NCBI GenBank assembly: GCA_002717855.1
Contig: PBCD01000022.1
Location: 1-14,617, forward strand
Direction: 5' to 3'
DNA from: Rickettsiales bacterium
GTDB lineage: Bacteria; Pseudomonadota; Alphaproteobacteria; TMED127
DNA: 14,617 nucleotides
Part shown: piece after piece, positions 6,887 through 14,052 of the stretch
How the letters are laid out: each line of letters opens with the position of its first letter
Position numbering within the stretch: position 1 is the stretch's first letter
Position numbers and translations under genes: made by a program
Notes under the pieces: generated by a model
The model's input: only the letters and a program-made list of their open reading frames with translations
The model's database searches: none
Told to the model about the DNA's origin: nothing

Positions 6887-7170
6887 TAATATATTATTTC
6901 TTCATCCTTTGATTTATAATTTAGTTTTTCTCTAATAATCGACTCTTGGAAATCCTTATTATTTTTTTTAAACATACTAATTTCATTTTGAATTTTTTTT
7001 TTTTGATTCTCTAATAGTTTTATTTCATTTTTAATTTTAATTATCTCTTTATTCTTTTTCTCTAATATAAAAATATTTCTTTCACCAAAAAAAAGATTTA
7101 ATAAAATAAAAATTGATAAACAAAACAGGAAAATATTTAAAATCTTTGAAAATGGAAATCGCTTTATCAC
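6883..7170 (-). CDS. ftsB: FtsB/DivIC-family cell division protein
   Basis: A small 95-residue single-pass protein with the FtsB/DivIC layout: short cytoplasmic N-terminus, one membrane helix at about 9-28, a charged, Lys/Glu-rich predicted coiled coil at about 32-70, and a short tail (IIREKLNYKSKDEEI, 78-92) resembling the 'ARekL..kkgE' motif of the family. FtsB joins FtsL and FtsQ in the division complex and signals septal cell-wall synthesis. Sequence identity in this family is low, so the call depends on architecture and on its position just downstream of eno, where ftsB lies in most proteobacteria. The start is GTG at 7170-7168, overlapping the eno stop as GTGA, and is supported by an AGGAG six bases upstream. 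A 12-base A tract encodes part of the coiled coil (Gln-Lys-Lys-Lys-Ile). Confidence 0.87.
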   Translation of the reverse strand: MIKRFPFSKILNIFLFCLSIFILLNLFFGERNIFILEKKNKEIIKIKNEIKLLENQKKKIQNEISMFKKNNKDFQESIIREKLNYKSKDEEIIYY

Positions 7171-8447
7171 ATAAATCTCCTAAATGGTACTGTTGCTGCA
7201 TATGAAATAAATTGATCATTTTCCTCTTCTATTCTCAATAATTGATTATATTTAACTATTCTCTCAATTCTTGATAATGAACCTGTTTTAATTTGACCAG
7301 CAGACAAAGCAACAGATAAATCAGAAATAAATGTATCTTCTGTTTCACCAGATCTATGTGATATAACTGTATTATAATTGTTTTCCTTTGCAATTTTTAT
7401 TGTTTCTATAGTCTCAGTCAATGTTCCAATTTGATTTAATTTAATTAAGATTGTATTTCCACATTTTTTTTTAATTCCATCTTTTAACCTCTGAGGATTA
7501 GTAACAAATAAATCATCACCGACTAATTGACATTTTTTTCCAAGAATTTCTGTTAGTTCCTTCCATGAATCCCACTCATTCTCTGACAAAGGATCTTCAA
7601 TTGAAATTATAGGATATTCATTTAATAAACTTTCATAATATTTTATCAACTCCCCTGGCTTAAGAGTCAAATTCTCTCCATTCAAATAGTACTGTTTATC
7701 TTTGAAAAACTCAGTGGAAGCCACATCTAAACCTAAGAATATGTCTTTACCAATTTTATAATTTGACTGATCAATAGATTTTACAATTAGATCAAGACAT
7801 TCTCTGTTATTTGATATTTCAGGTGAAAATCCTCCTTCGTCTCCAACAGAAATTGATAATTTTTTTTTGTTTAAGTTATTTTTGAGAATATGAAAAATTT
7901 CTACCCCTGCTCTCAATGCAGATTTAAAATTTTTAAAATTGTGAGGTATAATCATAAATTCCTGAAAATCTAATTTATTATTAGCATGACATCCTCCATT
8001 AATTATATTCATCATTGGCGTTGGAAGAACATTATCAATACCACCCAAATATTTATAAAGTGGAAGACCACATGATGCTGATGCTGCTCTGGCAACTGAC
8101 AATGAAGTACCTAGAATTGCATTCGCTCCTAATCTAGATTTATTCTTGGTTCCATCGAGATCTATCAGTGTCTTGTCAATTAATTGTTGATTTGTTGAAT
8201 TGAATCCCATGATTGTCTGCCTAATTTCTGTATTGATTAGATCAACAGCAAGTTTAACTCCTTTTCCAAAAAACCTTTTATCATCACCATCCCTCAATTC
8301 ATGTGCCTCAAATGAACCTGTTGATGCGCCAGAAGGAACTGAAGCTCTTCCTCTAACACCCCCAGATAGTTCAGTATCTACTTCAACTGTGGGAACGCCC
8401 CTACTGTCGATTATTTCTCTTGCTTTTATTGAAATTATTTGAGCCAT
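7167..8447 (-). CDS. eno: Enolase
   Basis: Enolase converts 2-phosphoglycerate to phosphoenolpyruvate in glycolysis. The 426-residue length is normal. Visible active-site elements, numbered from the ATG at 8447, are DSRGVPTVEV at 14-23, SGASTGSFEAHELRDGD at 39-55, FQEFMIIP at 161-168, catalytic Glu204 in VGDEGGFSP, metal ligands Asp241, Glu284 (SIEDPL) and Asp311 (VGDDLF), Lys336 in LIKLNQIGT and SHRSGETED at 363-371. A TTG three codons upstream would give MIQMAQ, but MAQI is the natural start for this family and leaves a 5-base gap after kdsA. The product phosphoenolpyruvate is a substrate of KdsA, encoded just upstream in the same operon. The last codons (Arg-Arg, AGG AGA) form the ribosome binding site of ftsB. 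Confidence 0.98.
   Translation of the reverse strand: MAQIISIKAREIIDSRGVPTVEVDTELSGGVRGRASVPSGASTGSFEAHELRDGDDKRFFGKGVKLAVDLINTEIRQTIMGFNSTNQQLIDKTLIDLDGTKNKSRLGANAILGTSLSVARAASASCGLPLYKYLGGIDNVLPTPMMNIINGGCHANNKLDFQEFMIIPHNFKNFKSALRAGVEIFHILKNNLNKKKLSISVGDEGGFSPEISNNRECLDLIVKSIDQSNYKIGKDIFLGLDVASTEFFKDKQYYLNGENLTLKPGELIKYYESLLNEYPIISIEDPLSENEWDSWKELTEILGKKCQLVGDDLFVTNPQRLKDGIKKKCGNTILIKLNQIGTLTETIETIKIAKENNYNTVISHRSGETEDTFISDLSVALSAGQIKTGSLSRIERIVKYNQLLRIEEENDQFISYAATVPFRRFM
7177..7181 (-). promoter_or_regulatory. Shine-Dalgarno site of ftsB
   Basis: AGGAG on the minus strand lies six bases before the GTG start of ftsB, inside the last codons of eno. It supports the GTG start and translational coupling with eno. 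Clear Shine-Dalgarno sites are rare in this window; this and the one for kdsA are the only strong ones I see. Confidence 0.75.
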
Positions 8448-8452
8448 TTGAA

Positions 8453-9292
8453 TCAATTTATATGTTCAGATTTAGCTAAATTATCATATAATTTAATATA
8501 ATGTAATATTTTTGGAAGATCTTTTAGAGATATCATTGTTTGTCCATCAGAGGGTGCTACTGATGGGTTTTGGTGTGTTTCAATAAATATTGAAGAAATT
8601 TTAGTTGTAACAGCTGCCTTAGCTAAACTCTCAACAAATTTTCTTTGACCACCTGATGTTTTTCCTACACTTCCAGGTAGTTGAACACTGTGAGTAGCAT
8701 CAAAAATTACAGGATAGTTAAAATTTCTCATTACAACCAATGAACGTATATCTGTAATTAGGTTATTATAACCAAACATGGTACCTCTTTCAGTTAACAT
8801 TATTTTATCATTGCCAGTGTATTTGAGTTTTTCAATTATATTTTTCATATCCCAAGGAGCCAGAAATTGACCTTTTTTTACATTGACAGCACAATTTGTT
8901 TTTCCAGCAGCTAAAATAAGATCTGTTTGCCTACACAAAAAAGCTGGAATCTGAATCACATCAACAACCTTAGAAACAATTGAACATTGATTAGCTTCAT
9001 GTACATCAGTTAAGATTGGACAACTAAATTTTTCTTTCACCTCATCGAATATTTCCATTCCTTCTTTTAATCCAACCCCCCTTGATGAACTTTGAGAAGA
9101 ACGATTTGCTTTGTCAAATGAACTTTTATAAACAAATTCAAGTTTTAACTTAGAACAAATTTCATTAATTTCTGCACAGGTTTCAAGTGCGTGCATTCTA
9201 CTTTCTATTTGACAGGGACCAAGTATAAATTTTATTGCCGAGTCGTTTGAAAAACAAATATTACCAACATTAACATTAAAACTTTTTACCAT
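8453..9292 (-). CDS. kdsA: KDO-8-phosphate synthase, predicted metal-dependent class
   Basis: KdsA condenses phosphoenolpyruvate with arabinose 5-phosphate to make Kdo-8-phosphate, the first committed step to the Kdo sugar of lipopolysaccharide. It has 279 residues, a typical length. Motifs are LGPCQIES at 24-31, YKSSFDKANRSS at 55-66, PILTDVHEA at 92-100, QIPAFLCRQTDL at 114-125, ERGTMFGYNNL at 168-178 and DATHSVQLPG at 198-207. Cys27, His201, Glu238 and Asp249 correspond to the four metal ligands of the class II (metal-dependent, Aquifex-type) enzymes; the E. coli class I enzyme has Asn in place of that Cys. I therefore predict a metal requirement. The ATG follows the pyrG stop with no gap (TAGATG) and has a strong ribosome binding site inside pyrG. 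The gene implies a Kdo-bearing outer membrane. Confidence 0.96.
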   Translation of the reverse strand: MVKSFNVNVGNICFSNDSAIKFILGPCQIESRMHALETCAEINEICSKLKLEFVYKSSFDKANRSSQSSSRGVGLKEGMEIFDEVKEKFSCPILTDVHEANQCSIVSKVVDVIQIPAFLCRQTDLILAAGKTNCAVNVKKGQFLAPWDMKNIIEKLKYTGNDKIMLTERGTMFGYNNLITDIRSLVVMRNFNYPVIFDATHSVQLPGSVGKTSGGQRKFVESLAKAAVTTKISSIFIETHQNPSVAPSDGQTMISLKDLPKILHYIKLYDNLAKSEHIN

Positions 9293-10921
9293 CTATTTTC
9301 TCCTCTTTAATAAATATGTTGATTTTATGAATGAGTTAAAAATTGGATGAGGTTTAAAGGGTGTGGACTTTAATTCAGGATGGTATTGAACTCCAACAAA
9401 CCAAGGATGATCTGACCTTTCTAATACTTCTGCTAATTTTTTATCAGGAGACATGCCAGAAAAGATAGTGCCATTTTCTTCAAGTATGGGGATGAAATTT
9501 CTGTTAACTTCATATCTGTGTCTATGCCTTTCAGTAATATTTATCTTGTTATAAATTTTAAAAATTTTTGTATTTTTTTTTAAAATTGAATTATAAGAAC
9601 CTAATCTCATGCTTCCGCCTAAATTTTCATTATCCAATTTTTGGATTTTTGTTTTTTTCTGCCATTCATTAATTAATGCTATCACTGGTATTTTACACTT
9701 TCCAAATTCACTAGAAGACGCGTTTTCATATCCTTTGATTGATCTCATTGCTTCAACAACGGCCAGTTGCATTCCAAAACATATACCAAGAAATGGTTTA
9801 TTATTGACTTTTGCAAACTTAATAGCATTAATCTTTCCTTCAACACCTCTTTTTCCAAATCCACCTGGAACTAGAATTGCATCAACTAGTGATAAATACT
9901 CTTTACAATAACTCAAATTTTTTAACAATGTTGAATCAACCCATTTTAAATTTATTTTTAAATTGTTAAACACTCCACTATGAAATAAGGCTTCATTAAG
10001 AGATTTGTAGGATTCTGATGAATTTTGGTATTTTCCAACTAAAGCAATATCTAGTTCATCTTTAGCTTTATTAATTTTCTTATTAAAACTTCTCCAAGAC
10101 TTTAAATCAATTTTCTTTTTTGGTTTTATACCAAAATGCGAAAAAATTCTTTTTTCAATTCGCTCTTTATGCAATGATTCTGGAACTTGATAAATTGAAT
10201 TCACATCTACTGCCATAATTACTGACTCAAAGGGAATGTTACAAAATAACGAAATTTTTTGTTTTGATTCCCTCCCTATGGGTTTTTGAGTCCTACAGAG
10301 CAAAATATCTGGTTGTATACCTACGCTAAGTAATTCCTTAACTGAGTGTTGAGTAGGTTTTGTTTTAAACTCATTTGAAGAGTCTATAAAAGGAATTAGA
10401 GTTAAGTGAACAAAACAAGTGTTTTGCCTATCTAATTCATTTCTAAGCTGTCTAATTGCCTCTAAAAAAGGCAGACTTTCTATATCACCTACTGTTCCTC
10501 CAATTTCACAAATAACAAAATCTTCTTTGTTTAAATCCGCTTTTATAAAATTTTTAATTTCATCAGTTACATGTGGTATTACTTGAACCGTTGATCCCAA
10601 AAAAATACCTCTTCTTTCTTTTTTCAAAACCTCGGAATATATTTTTCCAGTTGTAATGTTATCACTTTTTTTTGATATTATACCAGTAAATCTCTCATAA
10701 TGTCCAAGATCCATGTCTGTTTCAGCTCCATCATCTGTTACAAACACCTCTCCATGTTGAGAGGGACTCATTGTTCCTGGGTCAATATTTAAGTATGGAT
10801 CTAACTTTCTTATTCTAACTTTAAAATTACTTTCTTGAAGAAGACAAGCGATTGAAGATGACGCAATTCCTTTACCTAGGGAAGAAACTACTCCGCCTGT
10901 TATAAAGATGAATTTGGTCAT
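9293..10921 (-). CDS. pyrG: CTP synthase
   Basis: PyrG aminates UTP to CTP using glutamine and ATP. The protein is full length at 542 residues. The N-terminal synthetase domain (about 1-266) shows FITGGVVSSLGKGIAS at 6-21, LDPYLNIDPGTMSP at 40-53, DDGAETDMDLGHYERF at 63-78 and CEIGGTVGDIES at 138-149. The C-terminal glutaminase domain (about 290-530) shows VPGGFGKRG at 351-359, nucleophile Cys381 in GICFGMQ, LGGSMRLG at 434-441 and His514/Glu516 in GVQYHPE, giving a complete catalytic triad. CTP feeds RNA synthesis, phospholipids, activation of Kdo and the IspD reaction. It lies 33 bases after secG in the same direction; an AAAGGA 13 bases before the ATG is a weak, poorly spaced ribosome binding site. 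The order secG-pyrG-kdsA-eno is characteristic of alphaproteobacteria. Confidence 0.98.
   Translation of the reverse strand: MTKFIFITGGVVSSLGKGIASSSIACLLQESNFKVRIRKLDPYLNIDPGTMSPSQHGEVFVTDDGAETDMDLGHYERFTGIISKKSDNITTGKIYSEVLKKERRGIFLGSTVQVIPHVTDEIKNFIKADLNKEDFVICEIGGTVGDIESLPFLEAIRQLRNELDRQNTCFVHLTLIPFIDSSNEFKTKPTQHSVKELLSVGIQPDILLCRTQKPIGRESKQKISLFCNIPFESVIMAVDVNSIYQVPESLHKERIEKRIFSHFGIKPKKKIDLKSWRSFNKKINKAKDELDIALVGKYQNSSESYKSLNEALFHSGVFNNLKINLKWVDSTLLKNLSYCKEYLSLVDAILVPGGFGKRGVEGKINAIKFAKVNNKPFLGICFGMQLAVVEAMRSIKGYENASSSEFGKCKIPVIALINEWQKKTKIQKLDNENLGGSMRLGSYNSILKKNTKIFKIYNKINITERHRHRYEVNRNFIPILEENGTIFSGMSPDKKLAEVLERSDHPWFVGVQYHPELKSTPFKPHPIFNSFIKSTYLLKRRK
9300..9304 (-). promoter_or_regulatory. 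Shine-Dalgarno site of kdsA
   Basis: AGGAG on the minus strand, within AGAGGAGA, lies seven bases before the kdsA ATG. It is made from the Arg-Arg codons at the very end of pyrG. This fixes the kdsA start and suggests coupled translation with pyrG. Confidence 0.8.
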
Positions 10922-10954
10922 TAACTAAAAAAAAATCCTTTTAAAAAACCCAAA

Positions 10955-11308
10955 TTATTCAACTGGAACATTTATTTCTTTTTCAGAGCCGCTGGATTCA
11001 ACATCAAATTCTTCTGGAATTATATCTAATCTGTCAATTATAGTATCTTCTGAAGAGTCAATTATAGATTCTTTGTTATATGTTTTGTTAGCAAGTATTG
11101 CTAGACCAAGACTACTTAAGAAAAAACAAACAGCTAAAGCCTTTGTTGTTTTACTGAGAAAATTTGCTGTACCTCTACTACTCATAAAATCACCAATACC
11201 ACCTGATTGCCCTATACCTAAGCCTCCTCCTTCTGATCTTTGCAGTAAGACGACAAAAACTAGAAATACGCAAATAACTAAATGAAAAGATAAAATAATT
11301 GCTAACAT
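10955..11308 (-). CDS. secG: Preprotein translocase subunit SecG
   Basis: A 117-residue inner-membrane subunit of the SecYEG export channel. Two membrane helices lie at about 1-22 and 54-73. The connecting segment carries the SecG signature LLQRSEGGGLGIG at 21-33 and MSSRGTANFLSKTT at 42-55. After the second helix comes an acidic, low-complexity tail (about 74-117) rich in Asp, Glu and Ser; variable tails of this kind are common in alphaproteobacterial SecG. The start ATG is directly at the first helix, as in the family, with no Shine-Dalgarno site. It is preceded by a 52-base gap after tpiA that contains a palindrome, and followed by pyrG. It probably belongs to the same leftward operon as pyrG, kdsA, eno and ftsB. 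Confidence 0.95.
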   Translation of the reverse strand: MLAIILSFHLVICVFLVFVVLLQRSEGGGLGIGQSGGIGDFMSSRGTANFLSKTTKALAVCFFLSSLGLAILANKTYNKESIIDSSEDTIIDRLDIIPEEFDVESSGSEKEINVPVE

Positions 11309-11317
11309 AATAAATAA

Positions 11318-11338
11318 AATAATCTAACTTAGATTATT
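11318..11338. repeat. 21-base perfect palindrome between tpiA and secG
   Basis: Two 10-base arms, AATAATCTAA and TTAGATTATT, flank a single central C. It sits in the 52-base gap, 9 bases upstream of the secG ATG. As RNA in the leftward direction it could fold into a stem of about nine pairs with a three-base loop, followed by TTTATTTATT, which would be a weak, G+C-poor intrinsic terminator after tpiA. As DNA it could be an operator for a dimeric regulator of secG-pyrG. The sequence does not decide between these. Confidence 0.5.
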
Positions 11339-11360
11339 AACAAAATCTCTAAATTTCAAT

Positions 11361-12107
11361 CTAAATTAGTTTTTTTAGCATTTTTACGTATTCCTCTACC
11401 TTGATACTAGATCCTCCAACTAAACAACCATTGATGTTTGAAATTGAGATTATTTTTTCAAAATTATTTGAATTTACTGAGCCACCATACAAAATTTTTA
11501 AGCTTTCAATACCAGGAAAATTTTTATTTACACAAAACTTAATAAAATCTGCTATTTCTTCTATCTCTTTCATACTTGGAATTATTCCAGTTCCTATTGA
11601 CCATATAGGCTCATAAGCTATTAAAAGTTTCTTTGTATTTTCAGGAATAGACTCAAGAATTTGTTTTGAAAGAAAATTTAAATAATTCTTATTTTTTCTA
11701 TTTTCAAGATATTCTCCTACACACAAAATCGGAAAAAGTGAAAATTCGTTAATTAGATTTATTTTTTTAAATATATCAACACTTAACTCTTTATAAACAG
11801 TTCTTCTCTCAGAATGACCAGCAATTATATATTTACAATTAAATTTTTTTAATAGATCAATACTTGAGTCTCCTGTAAATGCACCATTAACATTGTAATG
11901 ACAATCTTGTGCTCCAAGGTAAAAATTTGAACTGTTAACAAAAAATCTACTGATGTTTGGAATGAGTAAAAATTGAGGACAAAATACTAGTTTTACACTT
12001 TTGTTATTCTCATTAATAATTTCTCTTGAAATACTAAGCAATTCTTCAGAAGTGTTAATATTTAAGTTCATCTTCCAGTTAGCAATAAAAATTGTTTCTT
12101 TTTTCAT
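11361..12107 (-). CDS. tpiA: Triosephosphate isomerase
   Basis: TpiA interconverts dihydroxyacetone phosphate and glyceraldehyde 3-phosphate in glycolysis and gluconeogenesis. Numbered from the ATG at 12107, it has 248 residues, the usual length. All catalytic residues are present: Asn10 and Lys12 in ANWKMN, His98 in AGHSERR, Glu166 in AYEPIWSIGTG, and the phosphate-binding YGGSVNSNN at 207-215 and LVGGSSIK at 229-236. The reading frame extends 14 codons upstream to a TTG, but that extension is hydrophobic, lies in the A+T-rich divergent gap and precedes the natural family start, so I exclude it. The gene is divergent from ppiD across 53 bases that must hold both promoters. It is the first gene of the leftward tpiA-secG-pyrG-kdsA-eno-ftsB series, and shares the glycolytic theme with eno. 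Confidence 0.97.
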   Translation of the reverse strand: MKKETIFIANWKMNLNINTSEELLSISREIINENNKSVKLVFCPQFLLIPNISRFFVNSSNFYLGAQDCHYNVNGAFTGDSSIDLLKKFNCKYIIAGHSERRTVYKELSVDIFKKINLINEFSLFPILCVGEYLENRKNKNYLNFLSKQILESIPENTKKLLIAYEPIWSIGTGIIPSMKEIEEIADFIKFCVNKNFPGIESLKILYGGSVNSNNFEKIISISNINGCLVGGSSIKVEEYVKMLKKLI

Positions 12108-12160
12108 AAAAAATGTTAAAAAGTGTAATAATAATATTAAGATAAACAAAAAATATAAAA

Positions 12161-14050
12161 ATGTTAACCAAATTAAGAATTAGCTCTAAAAACTCTTTTG
12201 TTAAAATTGTCTTAGGTAGCTTGCTTACGATTTTAATACTTAGTTTTGCAATGTGGGGTACGGAAGACTTAATTGGAGTCAATACAAAAAAAAGTTCTGT
12301 TGCTACAGTTGGAAAGATCGACGTATCTTCAAGAGAATTTTTTTCTCTTTATACCAGACAAACTGAAGAGATTAGAAAACTATTAGGACAATCTCTTGAT
12401 ATTGAAAAAGGACGACAATTTGGTTATGTTGATAGAGCATTAAGTTCACTAATTAACAGAGCTTTATTTAACAATGAAGCAAACCAACTTGGCCTCTCAG
12501 TAAGTGATTTAAATGTGAGAGATAAAATAATCAAAGATGATTCATTTAGGGACGATCTTGGTCAATTTAGTGAGTTAATATTCAGACAATTAATATCAGA
12601 ATCCGGCTACAATGAAGACTCTTACATTCAGGGTACTAGACAAGACCTTGCACGTGAACAAATGGTTGATACTATAAGATCAAGTTTAAAATTACCGAAT
12701 GTAATCCAAGAAAGTTTGGCAAGATATAATATGGAGGAAAGATCTGTAAATTATGTTAGTTTGACAATCAATGATATTAGAGTTCAAACACCACAACTTG
12801 ATGAATTAAAAAATGAGTTTGAAAAAAACAAAGATCTCTATATGACCAATGAATTTAGAGAAGTTGAAACTTTGTTATTAGATGCAAATAAATATGCTAA
12901 AAATATAACTGTTACAGATGATGAAATAACCCTTTTATACGAGGAAAGAAAAGATGACCTAATAAAACCAGAACGAAGATATATAAAACAAATATTAGCT
13001 GAAAATCAGACAATTGCAAAAAAAATATTTGAGGAATTAAATAATAAAAAGACATTCGAGAATGTTGCTATAAAGTACACAAACCAATCAAAAGAGGATA
13101 TCGATTTGGGATGGAATACAAGGGATGAGCTACCTGATGAAATAGTTAAGGATATTTTTAAATTACCAAAAAATGAAATCTCAAAACCAATAAAATCGTC
13201 GTTTGGGTGGCATATTGTTCTTGTAAAAGATATAGACGAAAGAGAAGAGCTTACATTTGAAAATGTTAAAAATTCTATTAAAAATGAGCTACTTTTAGAA
13301 AAAGGAAAAGATGCTGTTTATGATATGCAAGACGAAGTAGAAGATTTCCTATCTTCTGGAGATACTCTAAAAGAAATTTCAGAAAAACTAGATATTAAAT
13401 TAATATCGGCATCTGCAATAGATAAAGAGGGAAAAAATATCGATGGATCAATAAATACTGAATATCAGGATGAAAGAATTTTGAGATCAGTGTTTAGTCA
13501 AAAAGAGAATGAAGAAGGTAATCTAATTGATATAGATAAAGATGAAGGATTAGCAATAAGCATAGTCACAAAAATTATACCTTCCAGGCTTATGAATTTT
13601 GAAGAAGCAAAAATACAATTAAAAATTAATGTTGAAAAAAATAAAAGATTTGAGCTTGCAAAACAAAAGGCAAACAAAATCAAGGATGCAATAAACCAAA
13701 CCTCAATCGAACAAGCTTCGAAGAAATTTAATCTTGATTTACGAGGTGTGTCTCCATTCAATAGGATTCAACCTGATGACAGTGAAATTCCTTTACCACT
13801 AATAAGTGAAATTTTTAAATCAAATTTGAATGAAGTTTTAATCTATAATAAGGGTAAAGAAGAAATTTTGATCGCTCAAGTAGCTTTAATTGAAGACGGT
13901 TACGATAAAGAAAAAAAGAAAGATATAAAAGACTTTTCAAAAAGGATTGAAGATGACATGAGCATAGATCTATTGGCTCAATTTTCAGAAATTTTGAGAC
14001 AGAAATATAAAATTTCCATAAATGACGATGTTATAGACTCACTGAATTAA
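12161..14050 (+). CDS. ppiD: PpiD/SurA-type membrane-anchored periplasmic peptidyl-prolyl isomerase
   Basis: A 629-residue protein with one N-terminal membrane anchor (about 14-31, ending FAMWGTEDLI) and a large periplasmic part, as in PpiD. Residues about 35-190 match the SurA N-terminal-like chaperone domain, including GKIDVSSREFFSLY at 51-64 and ALSSLINRALFNNEANQLGL at 93-112. A parvulin-type (PpiC) rotamase domain spans about 265-360, ending in the conserved DLGWNTRDELPDEIV (315-329) and KPIKSSFGWHIVLV (342-355). The remaining approximately 270 residues form a second chaperone-like, charged, helix-rich region. PpiD binds unfolded proteins leaving the Sec channel, which fits its place across from secG. 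In PpiD of E. coli the rotamase domain is inactive; activity here is unknown. The gene is divergent from tpiA and ends two bases before trpE, an arrangement seen in other alphaproteobacteria. Confidence 0.93.
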   Translation: MLTKLRISSKNSFVKIVLGSLLTILILSFAMWGTEDLIGVNTKKSSVATVGKIDVSSREFFSLYTRQTEEIRKLLGQSLDIEKGRQFGYVDRALSSLINRALFNNEANQLGLSVSDLNVRDKIIKDDSFRDDLGQFSELIFRQLISESGYNEDSYIQGTRQDLAREQMVDTIRSSLKLPNVIQESLARYNMEERSVNYVSLTINDIRVQTPQLDELKNEFEKNKDLYMTNEFREVETLLLDANKYAKNITVTDDEITLLYEERKDDLIKPERRYIKQILAENQTIAKKIFEELNNKKTFENVAIKYTNQSKEDIDLGWNTRDELPDEIVKDIFKLPKNEISKPIKSSFGWHIVLVKDIDEREELTFENVKNSIKNELLLEKGKDAVYDMQDEVEDFLSSGDTLKEISEKLDIKLISASAIDKEGKNIDGSINTEYQDERILRSVFSQKENEEGNLIDIDKDEGLAISIVTKIIPSRLMNFEEAKIQLKINVEKNKRFELAKQKANKIKDAINQTSIEQASKKFNLDLRGVSPFNRIQPDDSEIPLPLISEIFKSNLNEVLIYNKGKEEILIAQVALIEDGYDKEKKKDIKDFSKRIEDDMSIDLLAQFSEILRQKYKISINDDVIDSLN

Positions 14051-14052
14051 AA

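Noticed and set aside
8448..8456. Enolase start at TTG (MIQMAQ)
   Set aside because: The ATG at 8447 gives the usual enolase N-terminus, and the TTG would overlap the kdsA stop.
9609..9911. Plus-strand reading frame of 100 codons inside pyrG
   Set aside because: It is fully antisense to the conserved CTP synthase glutaminase domain, has no recognisable motif and no ribosome binding site. Several similar opposite-strand frames (for example 1081-1290, 3471-3731, 8200-8442, 11073-11285) are rejected for the same reason.
10922..10954. Terminator or promoter between secG and pyrG
   Set aside because: The 33 bases have homopolymer A/T runs but no inverted repeat with a stable stem and no convincing -35/-10 pair; operon continuation is simpler.
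12108..12149. N-terminal extension of TpiA from a TTG start
   Set aside because: The 14 extra residues are hydrophobic by-products of A+T-rich intergenic DNA and precede the conserved family start.
12108..12160. Specific promoter boxes for tpiA and ppiD
   Set aside because: Many TATTAT/TAATAT-like hexamers occur in this A+T-only gap, but none has a partner -35 at proper spacing, so no position can be supported.
12079..12282. Minus-strand 67-codon frame across the tpiA-ppiD gap
   Set aside because: It overlaps the start regions of two conserved genes, shows no motif and has no start signal; it is best explained as a chance frame.
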